The notes under the pieces are model-generated. The model was not told the origin of the DNA. It searched no databases and worked only from the letters and a program-made list of their open reading frames with translations. A program made the position numbers and the translations under genes. A stretch of DNA of 64,000 nt from Methylopila jiangsuensis (GTDB lineage: Bacteria; Pseudomonadota; Alphaproteobacteria; Rhizobiales; Methylopilaceae). Position 1 is the first letter of the stretch. Each line of letters starts with the position of its first letter. Below, piece by piece: positions 33,209 through 43,026 of the stretch. The DNA lies in contig NZ_BSFK01000016.1 in assembly GCF_027922305.1 (NCBI RefSeq), positions 248,001-312,000 of the forward strand, written 5' to 3'.

Positions 33209-34495
33209 TTATCCGGCGTGGGCCTTGGTGGCGGCGGCGACCGCGAAGGCGGCGACGTTGAGGCCGATGGCGTAGGTGGTCAGCAGCTTGAACGGCTTCA
33301 GCCGCTCGGCGATCTTGTCCGGCGCGCCGGTGAAGGCGCCCGCCAGCAGCAGCAGCCAGATCACCGGCAGCCAGTCCAGCGCGTAGCGCTGCACGTTCTG
33401 CTGGGAGAAGCCGTTGGAGTGGTAGAACAGCGTCACGCCGCAGATGACCCCGGCCACCAGCAGGCCGATGAGCAGCTTGGCGTCGGCGCGGGCGTAGAAG
33501 GCGTAGAGCACGAAGGGGCTTGCGGCGAGGATCGAGGTGCCGCTGCCGTCCATGCGCAGCATCTCGGTCATGTAGGGCCCGCCGAACTCGATGTGGAAGC
33601 CCTGCAGGAACATGTAGGCCACGTTGAAGACCAGATAGTCCTTGGCGAACAGGCCGATGTCGAGGATGCGGTTGGTGATGAAGTTGCGGTCTTCCGGCTT
33701 CGGGAAATCGCCGATGAACTTGTAGCCGGTCTCCAGCGGCGCGCCGAAGCGCAGCCAGTTGTAGAGGCAGTAGGCCGCGATCGCGATCAGGATCGGCGCC
33801 GCGATCTTGAGCGCGTCCGCGATGGTCTCGCGGTCGAAGGCGATCAGCTTCGCGTCCTTCGGGCGCGACAGCGCGAAGGCGAAGGGCGCCAGCAGCAGCG
33901 CCATCTGCCGGGACAGGAAGGCGAGGCCGAGCAGCGCGCCCGCCAGCCACAGCCGCCGTTCGAGGCTCGCCAGCAGCGCGATGCTGACGAGCGTCAGCCC
34001 CACCGACTGGGCGAAGAACCACACGCCGTCCGAGCGCAGGGCCACGAAGATCGCCGGCGTGCCGAACAGGAAAGCGAGCGCGGCCCAGAGCCGCGCTTCG
34101 GCGGAGAGCCCGAGGCGGACCGCGATGGCGTTCCACGTCAGGCCGGTGATGGCGAACAGCAGCGCGCCCAGCACCAGGAAGCCCGGCGCGTCCGGCCCCG
34201 CCAGCGCCACCAGCGGCGTCGCCACCAGCGCGGGGACCGGCGGGAAGATCACATAGGTGCGGCCCTCGAACGCCGCGCAGTCGGCGTCGAAGCAGCGCGG
34301 GCTGTCGAAGCGGCCGTGCAGGAAGGCGTCGGCGAGCAGGGCGTAGGAGTTGGTGCCGCCGTGGTCCTGCAGGATGCGGAAGGCCAGCGCCGCCAGCAGC
34401 AGCGCCGCGAGGCCGAGGGCGACCGCCGTCACCACGGTCCAGCGGTCGAAGCGGAAGGCCGCGGCGTGATGGCGGGCGTCGTTGAGGGCGGTCAT
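33209..34495 (-). CDS. Polytopic membrane protein, GT-C glycosyltransferase-like
   Basis: The product is 428 aa with about ten to twelve membrane helices. A first periplasmic loop has GGTNSYALLADAFLHGRFDSPRC, containing acidic residues where GT-C (PMT/ArnT-like) enzymes carry theirs. Such enzymes use polyprenyl-phosphate sugars to glycosylate lipids or proteins. No family is certain from the sequence. I chose the ATG at 34495 (GGACGAG upstream); an in-frame ATG at 34537 adds a short polar tail. It is divergent from the next glycosyltransferase gene. Confidence 0.6.
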   Translation of the reverse strand: MTALNDARHHAAAFRFDRWTVVTAVALGLAALLLAALAFRILQDHGGTNSYALLADAFLHGRFDSPRCFDADCAAFEGRTYVIFPPVPALVATPLVALAGPDAPGFLVLGALLFAITGLTWNAIAVRLGLSAEARLWAALAFLFGTPAIFVALRSDGVWFFAQSVGLTLVSIALLASLERRLWLAGALLGLAFLSRQMALLLAPFAFALSRPKDAKLIAFDRETIADALKIAAPILIAIAAYCLYNWLRFGAPLETGYKFIGDFPKPEDRNFITNRILDIGLFAKDYLVFNVAYMFLQGFHIEFGGPYMTEMLRMDGSGTSILAASPFVLYAFYARADAKLLIGLLVAGVICGVTLFYHSNGFSQQNVQRYALDWLPVIWLLLLAGAFTGAPDKIAERLKPFKLLTTYAIGLNVAAFAVAAATKAHAG

Positions 34496-34746
34496 GGCGG
34501 CTCGTCCGGGCGCGGGATCGTTCCGAGAGGCTGCCATGAAGTCTTTGGTGAAAGGCTAACGGCGCCGTACTCTGTCGCCGCTTGGCGGATTTTTACGGCT
34601 CGCCGGGCGAACGGCATGCGTTTTCGCGCGAGGCTCCGACCAAGAGAGCCGGCGGAAGGCGTGGGAGGACGACAGGACGGGGGCGGCGCGGGCGCTGGAG
34701 GGCGCGCGTTCGGAATGGGCTGGACGGAGTCGAGGGGGGCTTTGCG

Positions 34747-35685
34747 ATGACGGGTGCGGCGCCTGCGGGCGAGAAGGTGGCGATCGTCGCGATCGTCCGG
34801 AACGAGACGCGCTACGTGCTGGAATGGGTGGCGCATCACCGGCGCCTCGGGGCGGCGGAAATCCTGATCTACGACAACGAAAGCACCGACGGCGCCGAGG
34901 CGCTGCTCGGCGGGCTGGCCGAGATCGGCGCGATCCGCGCGGGCGTCGTGCGCGACGCCGACTGCGTCAAGCACGCGCCCACGATCGAGGCCTACCGGCG
35001 CGGCGTGGCCGAGAGCCGCGCCGAATGGGTGCTGTTCTGCGACCTCGACGAATTCCTGCACCTTGAGAACGGCCTGTCGCTGGACGCCTTCGCGTCCCGG
35101 TTCGATCCGGCCGTCGGCGTCGTGGCCCTGAACCGGCGCGGGTTCGGATCGTCCGGACAGCTCGCCTATGTGGACGCGCCCGTGACCGAGCGCTTCCGGC
35201 GGGGCGCGCCCGCGGGCCACGACGCCAACCGCGACGTGAAGTCGCTCGTGCGCCGCAGCCTCTACAGCCGGCCCGGCGTGCATCTGGCCTACACCCGCGG
35301 GCAGTACGCGCATGCGGACGGCTCGCCCTTTGCGACCGACGTTCGGCCGGACGGCCGGGAGAGCAAAAGCCGCAGCGCCCGGATCGTCCACAGCCCGGCG
35401 GCGCTCGCCTATTTCGGCGCGCGGTCGCAGGCGGAGTTCCGGGAGCGGACGGAGCGCGGCAATCTCGGCCACAAGCTGGCGCCCGGCGCCAAGCGCCCGC
35501 CGCTTGGCGACGCGGCGGCGCGCTGGGCGCTGAACGATCTCAACGACGAGGCGATCGACTGGTTCACGCCCTGCGCCGCGGCGCTCCGGGCCGAAATCCG
35601 CGCGCTGCGGGCCGCGCTCGACGCGCGCGCGGCGAAGGCGCCCCGGGGCCGAGGGCTTCTGGGCCGGCTTCTGGCGCGCGCCTGA
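34747..35685 (+). CDS. Glycosyltransferase (GT2/GT92-like)
   Basis: The product is 312 aa. The N-terminus VAIVAIVRNETRYVLEWVAHHRRLGAAE and the LIYDNESTDG motif are typical of the Glyco_tranf_2_4/GT92 group, with the metal-binding CDLDEF motif near residue 98. VHSPAAL and an Arg/Ala-rich tail follow. These enzymes act on surface glycans in Rhizobiales and are often annotated as DUF23-like. A GAGGGGGG run precedes the ATG. The 251-base gap before it holds no other gene that I can support. Confidence 0.8.
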   Translation: MTGAAPAGEKVAIVAIVRNETRYVLEWVAHHRRLGAAEILIYDNESTDGAEALLGGLAEIGAIRAGVVRDADCVKHAPTIEAYRRGVAESRAEWVLFCDLDEFLHLENGLSLDAFASRFDPAVGVVALNRRGFGSSGQLAYVDAPVTERFRRGAPAGHDANRDVKSLVRRSLYSRPGVHLAYTRGQYAHADGSPFATDVRPDGRESKSRSARIVHSPAALAYFGARSQAEFRERTERGNLGHKLAPGAKRPPLGDAAARWALNDLNDEAIDWFTPCAAALRAEIRALRAALDARAAKAPRGRGLLGRLLARA

Positions 35686-35831
35686 GCGCGGTCGTCCTCG
35701 CGCCTTTAACCTGTGAGGCCGCGCCGGCCGCAATTCTGTCACGCGCTCATCAGGAATCATCCGCACTCTTCGCGTGAGGGGCGGCGCGTCGCGGACATCC
35801 GCGCGCGCCACAGCTGGCACGAGGAGCGCCG

Positions 35832-36890
35832 ATGGCCAAGGTAACGCTCAGCGACGACATCGTGGACGGGCTTCGGCTCGTGAACATGTTCGATCCGGAC
35901 GCCGCCTTCGATTACGGAACGTCCACGCGGACATCGCTGGTGAGCGACGACGGCTACCGGCTGTCGCTGGCGGGCCGCGACTTCGCCTACACGTCGTCCA
36001 ACACGCCTGTCGACGGCTTGATCACCGACATTTTCCTGTATGATCCGAGCGGCGATCTGGTCGCGCGCTACGACAACCTGTCCTATTCTCTCGAGGATTA
36101 TTACGACACGGTGGTGATCGACGGCCGGCCGGACCTGTTCGTCGCCGATCTGCTGCGCGGGCGGGACTCGATCACCGGCGGCCTCGCCGACGACAAGCTC
36201 GCAGGCTACGGCGGCGACGACGTCATCCGCGGCGACGCGGGCGACGACATCATCGACGGCGGTTCGGGCAACGACTCGCTGAGCGGCGGGACCGGCCGCG
36301 ACACGATCTACGGCGATCTCGGCAACGACCGCATCTATGGCGGCGACGGGTCGGACAAGCTCTACGGCGAAGCCGGGAACGACACCATCGACGCCGGCTT
36401 CGGCGCGGACCGCATCGAGGGCGGGTCCGGCAACGACCGCCTGCTCGGCGGCGCGGACAACGATTACATCGGCGGCGGCGCGGGCAACGACCGGCTGGAA
36501 GGCGGCTCCGGCAACGACAGACTGTTCGGCGACGAGGGCGCCGACGTGCTGATCGGCGGCAGCGGCCGGGACCAGCTCACCGGCGGCTCCGGGGTGGACG
36601 CCTTCCGCTGGTACTCCGCCGCCGAAGGCGGCGACCGGGTGCTGGACTTCACCCGCGGCGTCGACCTGCTGCAGTTCGCGGCCGACGGCTTCGCCAACCT
36701 GACGGAGGACTTCGACCTGGTGGTCGGTCCCGGCGCGGACCCCGTGTCGCGAAACGCCAGCTTCCTGTTCGACACCACCAATCACGGCCTCTACTACGAC
36801 GCCGACGGCTATGGCTCGGGCGGCGAGCGCTTCATCGCCTATCTGGACGGCGTCTCCACCCTGTCGCGAGGCGACTTCGACATCGCCTGA
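35832..36890 (+). CDS. RTX calcium-binding protein, probable type I secretion substrate
   Basis: This 352-aa protein has a unique N-terminal region (1-112). About 15 RTX nonapeptides (G-G-x-G-x-D-x-U-x) follow at 113-258, for example GGSGNDSLSGGTGRDTIYG. A C-terminal beta region (259-352) ends in a hydrophobic, acidic tail (YLDGVSTLSRGDFDIA), as in type I secretion signals. It binds Ca2+ and folds outside the cell. No catalytic domain is visible. No type I transporter genes are in the window. The organism probably exports it as a matrix or surface protein. Confidence 0.85.
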   Translation: MAKVTLSDDIVDGLRLVNMFDPDAAFDYGTSTRTSLVSDDGYRLSLAGRDFAYTSSNTPVDGLITDIFLYDPSGDLVARYDNLSYSLEDYYDTVVIDGRPDLFVADLLRGRDSITGGLADDKLAGYGGDDVIRGDAGDDIIDGGSGNDSLSGGTGRDTIYGDLGNDRIYGGDGSDKLYGEAGNDTIDAGFGADRIEGGSGNDRLLGGADNDYIGGGAGNDRLEGGSGNDRLFGDEGADVLIGGSGRDQLTGGSGVDAFRWYSAAEGGDRVLDFTRGVDLLQFAADGFANLTEDFDLVVGPGADPVSRNASFLFDTTNHGLYYDADGYGSGGERFIAYLDGVSTLSRGDFDIA

Positions 36891-36971
36891 CCGGGGCGCT
36901 AGACTGGAGCGGCGGGCGAGCTTCGCCCCGCCGTTCCCGCGTCCGGACGGGCGCCCAGCAGCCGATCCGCG

Positions 36972-37661
36972 ATGCGTCACATCCTGTTCCTCGCCTGCTC
37001 CCTGTGGCTTACGGTGTCCGGCGCTCCCGCCGTCCGGGCGGAGCCGGCGACCGCGGCCGACGCTCCTGCGCCCACCGAGACGCTTGCGCCCGCTGCGCCC
37101 GACGAGGCGGCCATCCGTCGCCTGATCGTGGCGGCGGCGGCCGAACATGGCGTGCCGGCGGAGCTCGCCGAGGCGGTCGCCGAGGTCGAAAGCGGCTTCA
37201 ACCCGAAAGCGGTGGGCGGCGTCGGCGAGATCGGGCTGATGCAGGTGCTGCCGTCCACCGCGCGCATGCTCGGCTACCGTGGCGCGCTTCCCGGCCTGTT
37301 CGATCCGGGAACCAATGTGGGCTACGGCGTGCGCTATCTGGCCGAGGCGTGGCGACTCACGGGGCAGGACATCTGCGGCGCCGTGATGAAGTACCGCGCC
37401 GGCCATGGCGAGACCCGCTACTCCCACCGTTCCGTGGCCTATTGCGTGCGGGTGCGCGCCATCCTCGCCGCCCGCGGCTTTCCCGTCACCGGCTCGGTCC
37501 CGGTCGCGACCTTCGGACAGCCGGCGGGCGTCGGCGCGGTCAGGGGAGCGCGCCGACTCGCCAACGGGCGGGTGCGGATGCGGTTCAACTGGGCGGCGGT
37601 GGACGGCCGCCGCAAGGCGCTGGATCGCGCCGGCGCCGCCGGTCTGACCATCGCGCAGTAG
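36972..37661 (+). CDS. Lytic transglycosylase (SLT domain)
   Basis: The 229-aa exported protein has a signal peptide (RHILFLACSLWLTVSGAPAVRA) and an SLT fold at about 50-165. The catalytic Glu73 is in AEVESGFNPKAVG; IGLMQVLPSTARMLGY, GTNVGYGVRYL and YRAGHG are the other goose-lysozyme-like motifs. It cleaves peptidoglycan in the periplasm. It lies downstream of the RTX gene by 81 bases, but a functional link is unproven. Confidence 0.9.
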   Translation: MRHILFLACSLWLTVSGAPAVRAEPATAADAPAPTETLAPAAPDEAAIRRLIVAAAAEHGVPAELAEAVAEVESGFNPKAVGGVGEIGLMQVLPSTARMLGYRGALPGLFDPGTNVGYGVRYLAEAWRLTGQDICGAVMKYRAGHGETRYSHRSVAYCVRVRAILAARGFPVTGSVPVATFGQPAGVGAVRGARRLANGRVRMRFNWAAVDGRRKALDRAGAAGLTIAQ

Positions 37662-37831
37662 GTCCGTCCCCCGGTTTCATCGCGCGATGCCCGCGCGCGA
37701 TGGTTTTCGCTCTGGACGCACAGCGTGGTCCGCGTCATGACCAAGGCGTGAAGGTGGAATCCCGTATGCCGGATTTTCGGCGGCGGGTTGTGGTGGTCTC
37801 GCCCGGCGTCTCCGGGGCGGCTGGAGCGGCG

Positions 37832-39325
37832 ATGGCTGAGGCGCGCAACGGAAAACGGGTCGGGCGGAACGAGGTTCTGCTGCTGGCGCTGGGCTTCGGC
37901 GCCCTCGCGGTGGTGGGCGGCTCGTCCGTATGGATCGCCCAGCGCAACGCGTCGTTCAACCGGCAGATCGCGGACACGCTCGAGTTCCGCTCGGACGTCC
38001 GGCGCATTCTCGACATCGCCCAGGACGCCGAGACCGGGCAGCGCGGCTATCTGCTGACCCGCCGGGAGAGCTACCTCTCGCCGTACGAGGCGGCGACGCC
38101 GATGCGGGACGCGCGCGCCTCGTCGCTTCGCGCCCGGGCGGCGACCGAGAGCCAGCGGGAAAACGCCGAACAACTGATCAAAGCCCTCGATACCAAGCTC
38201 GCGGAGCTGGCGCGCACCGTCGAACTCAGCCGCGCCGGGCGCTGGGACGAGGCGCTGGAGGTGGTGCGGAGCGACAGCGGGCGCGAAGCCATGGTGACGC
38301 TGCGGACCCTGACCGACAAGATGGTCGGCGTCGAGACGCAGCGGTTCCAGGAGAACTTCGCCTATTCGGAGTGGCTGGGCCGGCTTCAGCTCGTGGTGGT
38401 GACGATCGGTCTGCTGCTCGCGGCGGCGCTCGCCCTTGTGGCGCAGATCCTGGTGCGCCGGCAGGCGCGGACGATCAGGGAGGCCCATGCGGAGCTCGCC
38501 GACGCCAATGCGGGGCTCGAGCAGGCGGTCGCCGACCGCACCGCGGAGCTGGTCAGCGCCAACGAGGAGATCCAGCGTTTCGCCTACATCGTCAGCCATG
38601 ACCTGCGGGCGCCGCTCGTCAACGTGATGGGCTTCACCTCCGAGCTCGACGCGGCGCGCAAGACGCTGAAGGAGCAGATCGATCAGGTCGCGGAGAAGGC
38701 GCCGGAGCTGGTCTCCGGGGACGCGAAGCTCGCGGTGGACGAGGACCTGCCGGAGGCGATTGGCTTCATCCGCACCTCCACCGCCAAGATGGACCGGCTG
38801 ATCAACGCCATCCTGCGCCTGTCGCGGGAGGGCCGCCGCGTCATCACGCCCGAGATGGTGAAGGTGGACGAGGTGGTGGTGGCCATCGCCCGCACGCTGC
38901 ACCAGCAGACCGAGGCCACCGGCGCCCGCATCTCCGCCGAGCCCGGCCTGCCGCCCCTCGTGACCGACCGTATGTCGTTCGAGCAGGTGTTCCAGAACCT
39001 GATCGAGAACGCGGTGAAGTATCTCGACCGGTCGCGCCCCGGCGTCATCACCGTGCGCGGCCGGCGCGTCGGGCCGCAGGTGGAGTACGCGATCGAGGAC
39101 AACGGCCGCGGCATCGACGCCAAGGACCATGAGCGCGTGTTCGAACTGTTCCGCCGCGCCGGCGCGCAGGACCAGCCGGGCGAAGGGCTCGGCCTCGCCT
39201 TCGTGCGGGCGAGCGTGCGGCGTCTCGGGGGAACCATCCGCCTCGACTCGGAGCCGGGACGCGGCTCCACCTTCATCGTCACCTTTCCGGCGGTCTACCG
39301 GCCGCAGCAGACCGAGGCCTCATGA
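37832..39325 (+). CDS. CHASE3-domain sensor histidine kinase
   Basis: The product is 497 aa. One membrane helix (15-36) leads to a periplasmic CHASE3 domain (about 38-180, with AQDAETGQRGYLLTRRESYL). A second helix (184-206), a coiled coil (210-250), HisKA with His256 (YIVSHDLRAPLVNVMGF) and an ATPase domain (NLIENAVKYL, DNGRGI, GEGLGLAFVR) follow. It resembles bacteriophytochrome-type kinases paired with Rcp1-like regulators. GGAG lies 6 bases before the ATG at 37832, which I prefer over upstream ATG 37766 and GTG 37748. It overlaps the response-regulator gene (ATGA). Confidence 0.88.
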   Translation: MAEARNGKRVGRNEVLLLALGFGALAVVGGSSVWIAQRNASFNRQIADTLEFRSDVRRILDIAQDAETGQRGYLLTRRESYLSPYEAATPMRDARASSLRARAATESQRENAEQLIKALDTKLAELARTVELSRAGRWDEALEVVRSDSGREAMVTLRTLTDKMVGVETQRFQENFAYSEWLGRLQLVVVTIGLLLAAALALVAQILVRRQARTIREAHAELADANAGLEQAVADRTAELVSANEEIQRFAYIVSHDLRAPLVNVMGFTSELDAARKTLKEQIDQVAEKAPELVSGDAKLAVDEDLPEAIGFIRTSTAKMDRLINAILRLSREGRRVITPEMVKVDEVVVAIARTLHQQTEATGARISAEPGLPPLVTDRMSFEQVFQNLIENAVKYLDRSRPGVITVRGRRVGPQVEYAIEDNGRGIDAKDHERVFELFRRAGAQDQPGEGLGLAFVRASVRRLGGTIRLDSEPGRGSTFIVTFPAVYRPQQTEAS

Positions 39326-39759
39326 CCATGCCGAACAACCAGCGCCCCGTCGTGATCGTGATGATCGAGGACGACGGCGGCCATGCGCGCCTGATCGAGA
39401 AGAACGTCCGGCGCGCCGGGGTGAACAACGAGATCCGCCATTTCGTGGACGGCACCTCCGCGCTCGCCTTCCTGCAGTCGTCCGAGGCCTCGGCCGCGGG
39501 GCCGCTGCTGATCCTGCTCGACCTCAACCTTCCGGACATGACCGGAATCGACATTCTCGGCGTGATCAAGAAGCATGAGCGGCTGAAGCGGGCGCCGGTC
39601 GTGGTGCTCACCACCACCGACGACAAGGTGGAGATCCAGCGCTGCTACGATCTCGGCTGCAACGTCTACATCACCAAGCCCGTGGACTACGACACCTTCG
39701 CCACCGCCATCCGCCAGCTCGGCCTGTTCATCTCGGTCATGCAGGTTCCCGACGCATGA
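39322..39759 (+). CDS. Single-domain response regulator (Rcp1-like)
   Basis: The product is 145 aa, a lone receiver domain. Acidic residues IEDDGGHARLIEKN, phospho-acceptor Asp67 (LLDLNLPDMTGIDIL), VVVLTTT and the Lys in YITKPV are all present. The extended loop after the Asp and the HARLIE motif match Rcp1-type regulators that pair with phytochrome-like kinases. It has no output domain. It overlaps the kinase gene before it and the REC-kinase gene after it (ATGA at both ends), so it is a middle component of a relay. Confidence 0.93.
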   Translation: MTMPNNQRPVVIVMIEDDGGHARLIEKNVRRAGVNNEIRHFVDGTSALAFLQSSEASAAGPLLILLDLNLPDMTGIDILGVIKKHERLKRAPVVVLTTTDDKVEIQRCYDLGCNVYITKPVDYDTFATAIRQLGLFISVMQVPDA

Positions 39760-40808
39760 GCTCTCCGTCCGCGCCGGACGCCGCGCCGCGCGCCATCCTC
39801 TACATCGACGACGACGAGGGTCTGCGCCGGCTGGTGGCGAAGGACCTCGCGCGCGTGGGCTACGAGGTGACGGCCGTGGCGACCTGCGCGGAGGCGCTCG
39901 ACCAGCTCGGCGCGCGCCGCTTCGGCGCCATCGCGCTCGACCATTATCTCGCCGGCGAGACCGGGCTCGACATCCTGCCGGCGATCGAGGCGCTGCCGGA
40001 CGCGCCGCCGGTGGTCTACGTCACCGGCTCGGACGAGGGCCGCATCGCCATCGCCGCCCTGAAGGCGGGCGCGATCGACTACGTCATCAAGGACGTGGGC
40101 GGCGAGTTCCTGGCGCTGCTGCGCGCCGCCGTCGCCCAGGCGATCCAGCATGTGGAGATGCGGCGGCAGAAGGAAGCCGCGGAGCGCGCGGTGGTGGAGG
40201 CCCGCGACCGCGCCGAGACGCTGCTGCGCGAGGTGAACCACCGCGTCGGCAACAGCCTGCAGCTCGTCTCCGCCTTCGTGCATCTGCAGGCGGGCGCGCT
40301 GCCGGACGGTCCGGCGCGGGACATGCTGCGGGAGACCGAGGCCCGGATCGTGGCCATCGCCCAGATCCACCGCCGCCTCTACACCACCGACGACGTGCGC
40401 AACGTGGTCATGGACGACTATCTGCGCGGGCTCGCGGAGGAGCTGCAGAGCTCGCTCAGCACCGCGGAGCGCCCGCACCGGGTGATCGTGCGGGCCGAGC
40501 CGGTCAAGGTCGCCACCGACTGCGCGGTCTCGCTCGGCGTGATCGTCACCGAGCTTGTGACCAACGCCTTCAAATACGCCTACGCTCCCGGCGTCGAGGG
40601 CGAGGTGCGCATCCGCCTCGCGCAGAAGGGCGCGCTGCTGTCGCTCGCGGTCGAGGACGACGGCGTGGGCTTCGCCGAGGACGCGGCGCCCACCGGAACC
40701 GGCCTCGGCAAGAAGATCGTGCGCACCATGGCCTCGGCCATCCGCTCCCAGATGGAGCGCGACCCGACCCATCCGGGCACGCGCATCGTGGTCAACTTCC
40801 CGGCCTGA
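39756..40808 (+). CDS. Receiver-domain HisKA_2 histidine kinase
   Basis: The product is 350 aa. An N-terminal receiver domain (12-125) has Asp62 (IALDHYLAGETG). A short coiled coil leads to HisKA_2 with His162 (LREVNHRVGNSLQLVSAF) and an ATPase domain (VTELVTNAFKYAY, EDDGVGF, GTGLGKKIV). It has no sensor or membrane segment, so it takes its signal through the receiver, presumably from the CHASE3 kinase two genes upstream. HisKA_2 kinases of this kind often feed PhyR-type general stress control in alphaproteobacteria, which is a possible output. Confidence 0.88.
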   Translation: MSSPSAPDAAPRAILYIDDDEGLRRLVAKDLARVGYEVTAVATCAEALDQLGARRFGAIALDHYLAGETGLDILPAIEALPDAPPVVYVTGSDEGRIAIAALKAGAIDYVIKDVGGEFLALLRAAVAQAIQHVEMRRQKEAAERAVVEARDRAETLLREVNHRVGNSLQLVSAFVHLQAGALPDGPARDMLRETEARIVAIAQIHRRLYTTDDVRNVVMDDYLRGLAEELQSSLSTAERPHRVIVRAEPVKVATDCAVSLGVIVTELVTNAFKYAYAPGVEGEVRIRLAQKGALLSLAVEDDGVGFAEDAAPTGTGLGKKIVRTMASAIRSQMERDPTHPGTRIVVNFPA

Positions 40809-40838
40809 GCGGGGCCTTCCAGCGCCCGACGCGCCCGC

Positions 40839-41795
40839 TCAGATCTTCCGGAGCCGCACCTCCTCGATGCGGTGGCTCCTGCCCTTGCGCAGGATCAGGT
40901 CGGCGCGGGCGCGGGTGGGGCGGATGTTCTCCCGCAGGTTCGGCAGGTTGATGTCGGACCACAGCGTCTCCGCGGTCTCCAGCGCCTCCTGCTTGGAGAC
41001 CTGCGCGAACTTGCGGAAGTAGGACTGGGGGTCGCGGAAGGCGGTTTCCCTCAGCCGCATGAAGCGCTCCACGTACCAGCGGTGCAGCAGCGGCTCGTCG
41101 GCGTCCAGATAGATGCCGAAGTCGATGAAGTCGGAGACGAAGGGCTGCACCCGGCCGTTGCGGGGCCGGTCGCCGGTCTGCAGCACGTTCAGCCCTTCCA
41201 GGATCACGATGTCCGGCTGGTCGATGGTGACGTGCTCGCCCCGCACCACGTCGTAGACGAGGTGGCTGTAGACGGGCGCGCGCACGCCGCGCTTGCCGGC
41301 CTTGATGTCGGAGATGAAGCGCAGCAGCCCCTGCACGTCGTAGCTCTCGGGAAAGCCCTTGCGAGCCATCAGCCCCTCGCGGGCGAGCGCCGCGTTCGGC
41401 AGCAGGAAGCCGTCGGTGGTGACGAGGTCCACCTTCGGCGTCGCCGGCCAGCGGGCGAGCAGGGCGCGCAGCACGCGGGCGGTGGTGGACTTGCCGACCG
41501 CGACCGAGCCCGCCACCGCGATCACGAACGGCACGCGGTGCTCGCTGTGCCCGAGGAAGCGCTGGGTGGCGCGGAACAGCTGCTGGCGCGCGGTGACGTA
41601 GAAGGCGAGCAGGCGCGAGATCGGCAGGTAGATCTGCTCCACCTCGCTCATGTCGATCGGGTCGTTGAGCGAGCCGAGGCGTTCGAGGTCCGCCTGATCG
41701 AGCGTCAGGGGCGTGTCGGCGCGGAGCGTGGCCCAGCTTTCGCGGGTGAAGGTGGCGTAGGGCGAAAGGGGCGGCGTCCGCGGGCGATCGTCCAT
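40839..41795 (-). CDS. coaA: Pantothenate kinase, type I
   Basis: This 318-aa enzyme phosphorylates pantothenate, the first and controlling step of CoA synthesis. The P-loop is [50 protein letters not shown] and EGLNVLQTG match the E. coli type, including residues around the CoA feedback site. The start overlaps the hisE stop by 1 base (TGATG). hisE-coaA at the end of the his operon is a standard Rhizobiales arrangement. Confidence 0.96.
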   Translation of the reverse strand: MDDRPRTPPLSPYATFTRESWATLRADTPLTLDQADLERLGSLNDPIDMSEVEQIYLPISRLLAFYVTARQQLFRATQRFLGHSEHRVPFVIAVAGSVAVGKSTTARVLRALLARWPATPKVDLVTTDGFLLPNAALAREGLMARKGFPESYDVQGLLRFISDIKAGKRGVRAPVYSHLVYDVVRGEHVTIDQPDIVILEGLNVLQTGDRPRNGRVQPFVSDFIDFGIYLDADEPLLHRWYVERFMRLRETAFRDPQSYFRKFAQVSKQEALETAETLWSDINLPNLRENIRPTRARADLILRKGRSHRIEEVRLRKI

Positions 41796-42115
41796 CAGCG
41801 TGTCCGCGCCGCTTTTTCCTGCAGGCCGGACTGGGCGGTCCGGCGTTCGAGCTCCGCCATCACGTCGGCGAGCGGCACGTCCCGCACGCGCAGCGCCACC
41901 ATGAGGTGGTAGAGCACGTCGGCGGCCTCGGCGACGAGCTCGGCCCTAGCGCCGGAGGCGGTGGCGAGCGCGGCCTCCACGCCCTCCTCGCCGAGCTTCT
42001 TGGCGACCCGCGCCGGGCCGGCCTCGATCAGCGAGCGGGTGTAGGAGGTCTCGGCGGTCGCGTCCGCGCGCGCGGCCACGATGGCGGCGAGGTCGTCGAG
42101 GGTGAAGCCGCTCAT
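41795..42115 (-). CDS. hisE: Phosphoribosyl-ATP pyrophosphatase
   Basis: This 106-aa all-alpha MazG-like enzyme performs the second step of histidine synthesis, hydrolysing PR-ATP to [18 protein letters not shown] and [19 protein letters not shown] hold the metal-binding E-E and E-x-x-D residues. It lies 25 bases after hisF and overlaps coaA by 1 base. Confidence 0.95.
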   Translation of the reverse strand: MSGFTLDDLAAIVAARADATAETSYTRSLIEAGPARVAKKLGEEGVEAALATASGARAELVAEAADVLYHLMVALRVRDVPLADVMAELERRTAQSGLQEKAARTR

Positions 42116-42140
42116 GGGGCGCTCCTTCCGCGTTCGGACG

Positions 42141-42923
42141 TCAGGCGGCGGGATCGAGCCGCACGGGCAGGCCCGCCTCGGCCATGGCCGCCTTGGCCTC
42201 GCCGATGGTGAACTCGCCGAAATGGAAGATCGAGGCCGCGAGCACGGCGCTGGCGCCGCCCTTCACCACGCCGTCCACCATGTGGGCCGGCGTGCCGACG
42301 CCCCCCGAGGCCACCACCGGCACCGGCACCGCGTCCGCGACCGCGCGGGTCAGCGCGAGATCGTAGCCGTCCTTGGCGCCGTCCTTGTCCATGGAGGTGA
42401 GCAGGATCTCGCCCGCGCCGAGCCGCGCCACCTCCGCCGCATAGGCCACGGCGTCGAGCCCGGTCGGCCGGCGGCCGCCATGGGTGAACACCTCCCAGCG
42501 GTCGGCTTCGCCCGGCTGGGACACGCGCTTGGCGTCCACCGCCACCACGATCGCCTGGGCGCCGAACTTGTCGGCGGCGCGGGCCACCACCGAGCGGTCG
42601 TTCACGGCGGCGGACATGATGGACACCTTGTCCGCCCCCGCCAGCATCAGCGCCCGCACGTCCTCCACCGAGCGCACGCCGCCGCCCACCGTCACCGGCA
42701 TGAAGCAGTTCTCGGCGGTGCGGGCCACCACGTCGAGCAGGATGGCCCGCTCCTCGTGGCTCGCGGTGATGTCGAGGAAGCAGAGCTCGTCGGCGCCGGC
42801 GGCGTCATAGGCGATCGCGGCCTCCACCGGATCGCCGGCGTCGCGCAGGTCGACGAACTGGACGCCCTTGACGACGCGGCCGTCCTTGACGTCGAGGCAG
42901 GGAATGACGCGGATCTTCAGCAT
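42141..42923 (-). CDS. hisF: Imidazole glycerol phosphate synthase, cyclase subunit
   Basis: This 260-aa TIM barrel starts [20 protein letters not shown], with the first catalytic Asp (CLDVKDGR) and the second in the [13 protein letters not shown] loop. It uses ammonia from HisH to make IGP and AICAR. Phosphate loops GGVRSVEDV and ASGGVGT are present. It is separated from the HWE kinase by 103 bases that contain a palindrome and a possible promoter, so hisF-hisE-coaA may be transcribed separately from hisBHA. Confidence 0.97.
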   Translation of the reverse strand: MLKIRVIPCLDVKDGRVVKGVQFVDLRDAGDPVEAAIAYDAAGADELCFLDITASHEERAILLDVVARTAENCFMPVTVGGGVRSVEDVRALMLAGADKVSIMSAAVNDRSVVARAADKFGAQAIVVAVDAKRVSQPGEADRWEVFTHGGRRPTGLDAVAYAAEVARLGAGEILLTSMDKDGAKDGYDLALTRAVADAVPVPVVASGGVGTPAHMVDGVVKGGASAVLAASIFHFGEFTIGEAKAAMAEAGLPVRLDPAA

Positions 42924-42979
42924 GGGAGGCCGGCGGCTCGCGAAAACACAGGTCGAGGCCGTAAAGCCCCGGTTTCCGT

Positions 42980-43019
42980 CCTATAGGCGGATCGGCGCGG
43001 TCATGACAGCCCTGTCATG
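42980..43019 (-). promoter_or_regulatory. Palindrome overlapping a possible hisF promoter
   Basis: CATGACAG-CC-CTGTCATG (43002-43019) has perfect 8-base arms. On the minus strand TGTCAT (43008-43003), 17 bases, TATAGG (42985-42980) could be the -35 and -10 boxes of a hisF promoter, weak at -35. The palindrome would then overlap the -35 region as an operator. No T-run follows, so a terminator is less likely. Confidence 0.45.
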
Positions 43020-43026
43020 GAATTAG

